64,000 bases of DNA, from NCBI GenBank assembly GCA_023439505.1, contig JAEXNR010000034.1:1-64000 (forward strand), read 5' to 3'. This document shows, piece by piece, positions 58,303 through 64,000 of the stretch. The notes below the pieces were generated by a model. That model had not been told where the DNA came from, searched no databases, and worked only from the letters and a program-made list of their open reading frames with translations. Made by a program: the position numbers and the translations under genes. The stretch is from Bacillota bacterium (GTDB lineage: Bacteria > Bacillota > Clostridia > Lachnospirales > Lachnospiraceae). Position 1 is the first letter of the stretch; every line of letters starts with the position of its first letter.

Positions 58303-59823
58303 ATGGATACAGAGTTATCGCCGGGAAAGGAAGTGAAGCTCAGTTTGAAGCTGAAAGGCAGATTATTAATTGCATTCTTTGTTATGATAACAATGCCGGT
58401 GATGTTGATCACCATATCGGCCAGCACCATTGTCAGCTTTCAGCTGAATTCCATACAAAGCTCGTATGATGTGGAGACAAGTACTTTAAAAGTAATTTCC
58501 AATCCGATTCAGATTTTAAACAGATTGACAAGAGAAGTTTATAATGATGTAAGATTGACCGCATTAAAGGATCCGGAGAAACTGGAGGACAGGACTTACA
58601 TTGAAAACATAAATAAAGAATTAAAAGAAAAATATTCTTTTATTATTGTCAGAAAAAATCAGAATTTTACTTTTGTGGGAGACGAGGAGAAATTAAGTAC
58701 CATGAAAGACAGCCTTCCAAGATTCGGTGTCTATAATGCGGAAGTTGACGGAGGAATGTATATTGGAGGTAAGACCCCATTTCTGGTAAAGGGTCAGGAC
58801 TTTTATTATTCGGATGGGAGCGAGGGGACTTTATTTGTCATTACCGATCTGGATATTCTGGTTCCTCAGATTAAGGCCGTAGCGGTGCAGAGCATGATTT
58901 CTTTTATCTTTATTATTTTATTTACGGCCACCATCTTAATGCTTTGGGTATATCGAAGTATCATCAAGCCCTTAAATATTCTTAGAATAGCTACCAATCA
59001 GATCAAAGAGGGCGATTTGGACTATTCGGTTTCGTCGGATACCGGGGATGAGATTGGGGGGTTATGTCAAGACTTTGAAGAGATGAGAATAAGGTTGAAG
59101 AAGTTAATAGAGGACAGACTTCAGTATGAAGAGGATATCAAAGAGCTGATCAGTAATATTTCCCACGATCTAAAGACCCCTCTGACAGCCATTAAGGGGT
59201 ATTCTGAAGGGCTGATGGATGGTGTGGCAGATACACCGCAAAAGCAGGAGAAATACTTAAAGACCATATTTACAAAAGCAAATGATATGTCTGTTCTGGT
59301 AGATGAACTGGCATTTTATGCGAAGATAGATAACAACACGGTTCCATATGCATTTAAGGCAATTAACCTTCATGAGTACTTTGACGACTGTATTGATGAT
59401 CTGAGCTTTGATTTGGAGGTTAAAAATATTAAAATTTTGTATCACAATGAAATGGATCAATCCGTTCAGGTGGTGGCCGATGCCGAGCAGTTAAAGAGAG
59501 TAATTAATAATATCATCGGTAATTCCATGAAATATCTGGACAAGGATGAGGGTAGGATAGAAATCAAACTTTATGATATCGGTTTGTATGTTCAAATTGA
59601 AATCAGCGATAACGGGATTGGAATACCCTGTCAGGATATTCCTTATATCTTTGATCGGTTTTACCGGGCAGATGCTTCCAGAAATTCAAAGAAGGGCGGA
59701 AGCGGACTGGGTCTTTCCATATCGAAGAAAATCATAGAAGATCACAGCGGAAAGATATGGGCTGAAAGTGAGCGGGGAGCCGGAACAACCATATTCTTTA
59801 CCTTGAAAAAGGTGATAAAATAA
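58303..59823 (+). CDS. Sensor histidine kinase with HAMP domain
   Basis: A membrane kinase of 506 residues. A first membrane segment (about 20-45) and a second (about 198-222) frame an extracellular sensor of about 150 residues of no known type. HAMP follows, then HisKA with the phospho-accepting His in SNISHDLKTPLTA, and an HATPase domain (NNIIGNSMKY, DNGIGIP, GGSGLGLSI). The ATG at 58303 has a poor ribosome site; a TTG at 58345 behind GGGAAAGGAAG is a plausible alternative. It is paired with the next gene. Signal unknown. Confidence 0.88.
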   Translation: MDTELSPGKEVKLSLKLKGRLLIAFFVMITMPVMLITISASTIVSFQLNSIQSSYDVETSTLKVISNPIQILNRLTREVYNDVRLTALKDPEKLEDRTYIENINKELKEKYSFIIVRKNQNFTFVGDEEKLSTMKDSLPRFGVYNAEVDGGMYIGGKTPFLVKGQDFYYSDGSEGTLFVITDLDILVPQIKAVAVQSMISFIFIILFTATILMLWVYRSIIKPLNILRIATNQIKEGDLDYSVSSDTGDEIGGLCQDFEEMRIRLKKLIEDRLQYEEDIKELISNISHDLKTPLTAIKGYSEGLMDGVADTPQKQEKYLKTIFTKANDMSVLVDELAFYAKIDNNTVPYAFKAINLHEYFDDCIDDLSFDLEVKNIKILYHNEMDQSVQVVADAEQLKRVINNIIGNSMKYLDKDEGRIEIKLYDIGLYVQIEISDNGIGIPCQDIPYIFDRFYRADASRNSKKGGSGLGLSISKKIIEDHSGKIWAESERGAGTTIFFTLKKVIK

Positions 59824-59906
59824 GATAAGAGGAAAAATGGAACCATTTTCATCAGATAAAGTGGTTTATGATAAGGAGGTGGCTTCTCCGGTCAGGAGAA
59901 TGGAAC

Positions 59907-60596
59907 ATGAGCAGATTATTAATTATTGAAGATGAAGTAGCAATCGCAGAATTAGAAAAGGATTATTTGGAACTCAGCGGGTTTGAAGTGGAAGTGGAGA
60001 CAGCGGGGGATGTTGGTGCGAGAAGGGCCTTAAATGAGGAATTTAATTTGATTATTCTTGATCTGATGCTTCCGAATATGGATGGTTTCGAGATATGTAA
60101 AAAGATCAGAGAAGAGAAGAACATCCCTGTAATTATGGTTTCGGCCAAAAAAGACGATATTGACAAAATTCGTGGTCTTGGACTTGGCGCTGATGATTAT
60201 ATCACAAAACCCTTTAGTCCAAGTGAACTTGTGGCAAGAGTAAAGGCGCACCTTGCAAGATATGAACGATTGATTGGATCAGGAATCAGGGAAAATGAAT
60301 TAATTGAAATTCGCGGGTTAAAGATAGACAAAACAGCAAGAAGGGTATTCTTAAATGGGGAAGAGAAGATTTTCACAACCAAAGAATTTGATTTGTTAAC
60401 TTTCCTTGCAGAAAATCCAAACAGGGTTTATACTAAGGAAGAATTATTCAGAGAGATCTGGGATATGGAATCCGTAGGTGATATTGCAACTGTTACCGTT
60501 CATATCAAAAAAATCAGGGAGAAAATCGAATTCAATACTGCAAAGCCGCAGTATATAGAGACAATTTGGGGAGTGGGATACCGGTTTAAGGTTTAA
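59907..60596 (+). CDS. OmpR/PhoB-type response regulator
   Basis: A DNA-binding regulator of 229 residues: a receiver domain (LIIEDEVAIAE, phospho-acceptor Asp in LIILDLMLPNMDG, and Lys in DYITKPF) and a winged-helix output (FTTKEFDLLTFLAENPNRVYTKEELF). ATG at 59907 has CAGGAGAA before it. It lies 83 bases after the kinase and is presumably its partner. Targets are not visible. Confidence 0.9.
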   Translation: MSRLLIIEDEVAIAELEKDYLELSGFEVEVETAGDVGARRALNEEFNLIILDLMLPNMDGFEICKKIREEKNIPVIMVSAKKDDIDKIRGLGLGADDYITKPFSPSELVARVKAHLARYERLIGSGIRENELIEIRGLKIDKTARRVFLNGEEKIFTTKEFDLLTFLAENPNRVYTKEELFREIWDMESVGDIATVTVHIKKIREKIEFNTAKPQYIETIWGVGYRFKV

Positions 60597-60654
60597 AAAC
60601 TTGTGAGGGCCATCCGGTATGATCGTTCAATACTATATCATATGAGGTGGAGAA

Positions 60655-60981
60655 ATGGAAAACAGTAAAGGGAAGTATGCTTTATTATTTAAGGCGTTGG
60701 CGGACCCGAATCGTCTATTAATTATCGAATATCTCATGGAAGGTGAACGATGTGCCTGCAGAGTCCTGGAGTGTCTGAAGATCTCTCAGCCAACATTGTC
60801 TCATCATATGAAAATTTTATGTGACAGCGGAATCGTAAATCTTAGAAAAGAAGGAAAATGGACCCATTACTCCTTAAATTATGATAAATTTTTAGAATTG
60901 CAGAAGCTGCTAGCTGCTTATGCAAGCCGTGATTCAAAAAAAGTAACACTTCACTCTCCACATAATAATGAGGTACAATGA
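60655..60981 (+). CDS. ArsR-family transcriptional regulator
   Basis: A small winged-helix repressor of 108 residues. It has KALADPNRLLIIEYL and the recognition region ISQPTLSHHMKILCDSGIV. The Cys-x-Cys in ERCACRVLE sits where ArsR proteins have the arsenic-binding ELCVC, so a soft metal or metalloid ligand is possible. GAGGTGG precedes the ATG. No arsenic or metal transport gene is adjacent; 58 bases separate it from the response regulator. Confidence 0.87.
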   Translation: MENSKGKYALLFKALADPNRLLIIEYLMEGERCACRVLECLKISQPTLSHHMKILCDSGIVNLRKEGKWTHYSLNYDKFLELQKLLAAYASRDSKKVTLHSPHNNEVQ

Positions 60982-61061
60982 TTTCGATAAATAATTCCAT
61001 AAAGGAGTATCTGTATCCGTCAGTACCTGGGTTCTGTATTTTGGAATCGTATGATGTATTC

Positions 61062-61090
61062 TTGACAAATTATTAACGATGAGTTACAAT
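61062..61090 (+). promoter_or_regulatory. Promoter of the orphan leader RNA and transporter operon
   Basis: A consensus TTGACA (61062-61067) and TACAAT (61085-61090) are 17 bases apart, placing transcription start near 61097. Confidence 0.78.
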
Positions 61091-61096
61091 AAAACC

Positions 61097-61237
61097 AGCC
61101 GATTTAGAAGGATTTACCTGACAAAAAGGCATAGGTGAAATGGTTTGTTCTGAAGGCACGAGGAGTTGTCCGAGTGAGAAGACGACGGTATGAAGATAGA
61201 ATTTATTCCCTATGTCATTGTGGCATAGGGTTTTTTT
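61097..61237 (+). promoter_or_regulatory. Riboswitch-like leader with intrinsic terminator, class unknown
   Basis: A structured leader of about 140 bases. It ends in the terminator CCCTATG (61208-61214)/CATAGGG with seven Ts. An earlier GGCATAGG (61126-61133) is a near-copy of the terminator's right arm, so it can pair with the left arm instead and form an antiterminator. Other short stems (ATTTACCT/AGGTGAAAT and GTTGTC/GACGAC) lie within. It does not match TPP, FMN, cobalamin, SAM, purine, c-di-GMP or ykkC consensus motifs as I recall them. Confidence 0.7.
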
Positions 61238-61314
61238 ATTCATGACAAGTAAAACGGCTTGCCGGGTCATCTTGTTTAGAGAACTGCCTTGACGGTAGTA
61301 ATGGAGGTGAAAGA

Positions 61315-61560
61315 GTGGAGACGAGAGTGGCTTTAATCGGTATTATTGTAGAAGACCTTAATTCGGCGGAAAGAATGAATGCGGTTTTACATGAATACGG
61401 ACAGTATATCATTGGAAGAATGGGGTTACCATACCGGGAGAAAAATATTAGCATCATCAGCGTTGTGATCAATGCACCTTCAGATATCATCAGCAGCCTG
61501 GCGGGAAAACTTGGCATGTTACAGGGAATCAATGTGAAAACCATATATTCGAAACGGTGA
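61315..61560 (+). CDS. TM1266-type iron-only hydrogenase system regulator
   Basis: A small protein of 81 residues with an ACT/CopG-like alpha-beta fold, matching the TM1266 family often found near [FeFe]-hydrogenase maturation genes (VALIGIIVEDLNSAERMNAVLHEYG, YIIGRMGLPY). No hydrogenase gene is in this window. It starts at GTG behind GGAGGTG. It leads the transporter operon behind a riboswitch-like leader. Its regulatory ligand is not known. Confidence 0.8.
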   Translation: METRVALIGIIVEDLNSAERMNAVLHEYGQYIIGRMGLPYREKNISIISVVINAPSDIISSLAGKLGMLQGINVKTIYSKR

Positions 61561-61702
61561 GGATTGGCTGGTGTCAAGTTTCCCGGTTTGGAAGCAGAAA
61601 GCTGAGCAAAAAAGAGCAGGCTTTTCTTTGGGCGGCTATGCCGGCGGGAAAAATCCGAAGGAGATGCTGTAATAAAATAAAGGATATCAGGAGGATAACG
61701 AA

Positions 61703-62770
61703 ATGAAAAAATTTATGAGACTTTTTGTTTTACTGTTTTGTGCCATGATACTGGCAGGATGTGCAAAGGATAAAACAGAAGAAAAACCCAATACAGCCAA
61801 CGATGCTGTGACAGTTACGCCAGAACCTACAGCTGCCGCGACAGAGGCACCGTCGGTGACAGAGGAACCGGAGCAAAAGATAGCGCTTAAGATCGCAGCG
61901 CTAAAAGGACCAACCGCAATGGGAATGGTAAAGCTCATGGAAGATGCAGATAATCAGACGACGGCAAATCAATATAATTTCTCCATCGCAGGTACGGCAG
62001 ATGAAATTAGCGGAGGATTAATCCAGGGGAATATTGATATTGCAGCGATTCCTTGTAATCTGGCATCTGTTTTATATAATAAAACAGAAGGTAAGATAAA
62101 AATTGCAGGAATTAATACACTTGGTGTATTGTATCTTATGGAAACGGGTGATACCATTCATTCTGTGGAGGACTTAAAGGGAAAGACAATCTATTCCACC
62201 GGGCTTGGAACAACACCCCAATATACTTTAAATTATATATTAAATGCCCATGGAATAGATCCGGAGAAAGATGTCACCATAGAATATAAGACGGAGGCGA
62301 CAGAAGTTGCGACGTTATTAAGCCAGACGGAGAATGCGGTGGCAATGCTGCCCCAGCCATTTGTCACTACCGTATTACTTAAGAATGATAAAGCAAGAGT
62401 AGCACTTGATGTTGCCAAGGAATGGGATGCGGTGAAGAACGATGAGAGCTCTGTTGTTACAGGGGTTGTGGTGGTACGCAGTGACTTTCTGGAGCAGAAT
62501 AAGGAGGCAGTGGACGCTTTCTTGCAGGAATACAAGGTATCTGCCGAGTATGTGAATCAAAACGTTGAGGACGCGGCAGCCCTGGTCGGAAAGTATAACA
62601 TAATTGATGCAGCAATTGCCAAAAAGGCAATCCCGGATTGTAATATCACCATGATTCAGGGAAATGAAATGAAAGACAAAGTGAACGGCTATCTGACTGC
62701 CCTATTTAACCAGAATCCGAAAGCAGTTGGCGGCAAGATGCCGGCAGATGATTTTTACTATATTCCGTAA
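61703..62770 (+). CDS. NitT/TauT-type ABC substrate-binding lipoprotein
   Basis: An extracellular binding protein of 355 residues. A signal peptide ends in the lipobox LAGC with Cys20, followed by a Thr/Glu/Pro/Ala-rich tether to about residue 58. The fold includes KIAALKGPTAMGMVKLM and the GLIQGNIDIAAIPCNLASVL segment. GAGGATAACG precedes the ATG. It belongs to the operon of the TM1266-type gene, a permease and an ATPase. The ligand is unknown; the hydrogenase-type neighbour hints at a cofactor precursor, which is speculation. Confidence 0.87.
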   Translation: MKKFMRLFVLLFCAMILAGCAKDKTEEKPNTANDAVTVTPEPTAAATEAPSVTEEPEQKIALKIAALKGPTAMGMVKLMEDADNQTTANQYNFSIAGTADEISGGLIQGNIDIAAIPCNLASVLYNKTEGKIKIAGINTLGVLYLMETGDTIHSVEDLKGKTIYSTGLGTTPQYTLNYILNAHGIDPEKDVTIEYKTEATEVATLLSQTENAVAMLPQPFVTTVLLKNDKARVALDVAKEWDAVKNDESSVVTGVVVVRSDFLEQNKEAVDAFLQEYKVSAEYVNQNVEDAAALVGKYNIIDAAIAKKAIPDCNITMIQGNEMKDKVNGYLTALFNQNPKAVGGKMPADDFYYIP

Positions 62771-62825
62771 TCGGGATATCATAGCAAGAAGCAAAAGATG
62801 ATCAGCAGACAGGAGGAAACGCATC

Positions 62826-63617
62826 ATGCAGAGGAAGAAACCGGTGGAGTTTTTAAAGAAGTATGGAGTTAAGATTCTGGCGGTTTGCTTCTGGCTCCTG
62901 ATCTGGGGGGGCGCCAGTAAAGTGGTGGGGCAGGACATCATTCTGTCCTCACCCATATCGGTGATGACCACCTTGCTTGATTTTCTAAAGACAGGCCAGT
63001 TCTGGGAGACCGTGGCATTTTCCTCTGTGAGGATCATGGCAGGATTTGGTTTGGCATTTGTTATGGGGATTTTACTTGCGGTGATTTCTTTTCAAAACCG
63101 TCTGATCAATGAGATGGTATCCATACCGATGAAGGTCATTAAGGCGATGCCAATGGCTTCATTCATTATCCTCTGCCTGATCTGGATCAAATCCAAAAAT
63201 CTATCTGTATTTATTTCATTTTTCATGGTAGTGCCAATGTTTTATACCAATGTCTATCAGGGATTGGAAGATGCGGATGAGAAGCTGCTGCAGATGGCAA
63301 AGGTTTTTCGAATTGGCAGATGGAAGAAAATAAAAGCCATTTACATCCCCTCCATCCGTCCGCAGCTTATTTCGGCGATTACTGTTGGAATGGGGTTTTG
63401 CTGGAAGGCGGGGATATCGGCGGAAGTAATCGGGATCCCTGCGGGATCTATCGGTGTAAAGCTGTACGAGGCAAAATTATATTGGATGACGAAGGAACTG
63501 TTTGCGTGGACCTTTGTCATTATCGCCATCAGTTTAATCCTCGAGAAGACCGTGATGCTGGTAATTGGTAAGCTGAACAGAGAGTTTGAAGATAAAACAG
63601 AGACCGGGGAAAAATAA
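62826..63617 (+). CDS. NitT/TauT-type ABC permease
   Basis: A membrane permease of 263 residues with about six hydrophobic segments and the coupling-loop region KVFRIGRWKKIKAIYIPSIRPQL. ACAGGAGGAAACG precedes the ATG. Only one permease gene is seen here, so this importer is probably a homodimer, in contrast to the 10.8 kb system. Confidence 0.88.
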   Translation: MQRKKPVEFLKKYGVKILAVCFWLLIWGGASKVVGQDIILSSPISVMTTLLDFLKTGQFWETVAFSSVRIMAGFGLAFVMGILLAVISFQNRLINEMVSIPMKVIKAMPMASFIILCLIWIKSKNLSVFISFFMVVPMFYTNVYQGLEDADEKLLQMAKVFRIGRWKKIKAIYIPSIRPQLISAITVGMGFCWKAGISAEVIGIPAGSIGVKLYEAKLYWMTKELFAWTFVIIAISLILEKTVMLVIGKLNREFEDKTETGEK

Positions 63618-63637
63618 AGTGTGACAGGGAGGAGTCT

Positions 63638-64000
63638 ATGGACATTGAATTAATTCATATAAAAAAACGGTTTGCAAACCAGCCGGTATTCTCCGACCTT
63701 AATGTCACCTTTGCCCAGGGAGAGATTAGTTGTCTCATGGGACCATCAGGCATTGGAAAGTCGACCCTGTTAAATATGATCATGGGGCTGATTCGGCCTG
63801 ATTCCGGTGAGATAAAGGGTACAGAGCATATCCGCATTGCAGCAGTATTTCAGGAAGACCGGTTGGTCGAGCACTGGGATGCCATAAAAAATATTAAGCT
63901 GGTCTGTGACGCGAAGATATCGGAGGCACGAATAGAAGCGGAACTGGATCGGGTACTTTTAAAAGATTATCAGCAAAAACCGGTAAAAAAATTAAGCGGT
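63638..64000 (+). CDS. NitT/TauT-type ABC ATPase, 3' part beyond the window
   Basis: The first 121 codons of an ATPase gene, cut by the window end. Visible are the P-loop MGPSGIGKST, the Q-loop AVFQEDRL and the start of the signature KLSG at the very edge. GGGAGGAG precedes the ATG. It completes the transporter encoded by the two genes before it. Confidence 0.87.
   Translation, partial: MDIELIHIKKRFANQPVFSDLNVTFAQGEISCLMGPSGIGKSTLLNMIMGLIRPDSGEIKGTEHIRIAAVFQEDRLVEHWDAIKNIKLVCDAKISEARIEAELDRVLLKDYQQKPVKKLSG

Noticed and set aside
1..64000. CRISPR arrays, tRNA genes, insertion sequences, prophage or replication origin
   Set aside because: No regularly spaced repeats, cloverleaf sequences, transposase or integrase frames, or origin-type boxes were seen; the only tandem repeat is the two-copy leader at 19195-19346.

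Overview
The window looks like a chromosomal segment of a low-GC, endospore-forming Clostridia, most likely a Lachnospiraceae. The support is AT-rich DNA with strong GGAGG ribosome sites, the spore genes spmA-spmB and a YaaH-like LysM protein, a large Gram-positive (Alu-containing) SRP RNA, an S-box riboswitch in front of metK, and a yaaO-kinase-yaaR-holB-ricT-trmN6-rsmI block ending at an abrB-type gene that parallels the Bacillus subtilis order. I see no phage, insertion sequence, CRISPR array or tRNA.

Layout. 0.1-8.4 kb: a sugar-uptake locus with a YesN-type response regulator, a YesM/LytS-type kinase that has almost no extracellular part, a two-domain ABC protein whose nucleotide-binding motifs have decayed, and an intact RbsA-RbsC-RbsB-type transporter. 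8.5-9.1 kb: a minus-strand CBM9-like protein. 9.3-26.1 kb: a catabolic island with a NitT/TauT-type ABC importer (two permeases, two ATPases that form an asymmetric pair), an SDR, a zinc alcohol dehydrogenase, two class II aldolases, a PPi-PFK-like kinase, a TauE/SafE permease, a divergent triosephosphate isomerase, a LarA-type (nickel-pincer) racemase/epimerase homologue, a stand-alone LarC1, and two LacI regulators. The dehydrogenases, kinase, aldolases and isomerase could together convert an imported polyol, sugar or sugar acid to triose phosphates. The LarA homologue suggests a 2-hydroxyacid epimerisation. The substrate cannot be read from sequence.

26.2-31.6 kb: a LysM/GH18-like protein with lost catalytic acids, a small unknown protein, a GNAT enzyme and a periplasmic-binding-protein/GGDEF fusion. 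31.6-39.8 kb: the conserved housekeeping block and a TPR protein, ending at the abrB-type gene. 40-45.3 kb: spmAB, a Memo-like/AMMECR1 fusion with its radical SAM partner, TatD and RsmA. 45.6-53.5 kb: lineage-type unknown proteins, a GNAT, NrdG, TadA and the SRP RNA. 53.8-61 kb: MurA, an HD-GYP phosphodiesterase, the SAM riboswitch with metK, a two-component pair and an ArsR regulator. 61-64 kb: an unidentified riboswitch-like leader in front of a TM1266-type regulator and a second NitT/TauT-type transporter, whose ATPase gene runs off the window.

The best candidates for undescribed biology are the pseudo-ABC protein encoded between the sensor kinase and the sugar transporter; the nickel-pincer catabolic island with a 47-nt leader element shared by its kinase and isomerase genes; the two ATPases whose defects fall in the same composite ATP site; and the orphan leader RNA at 61.1 kb.
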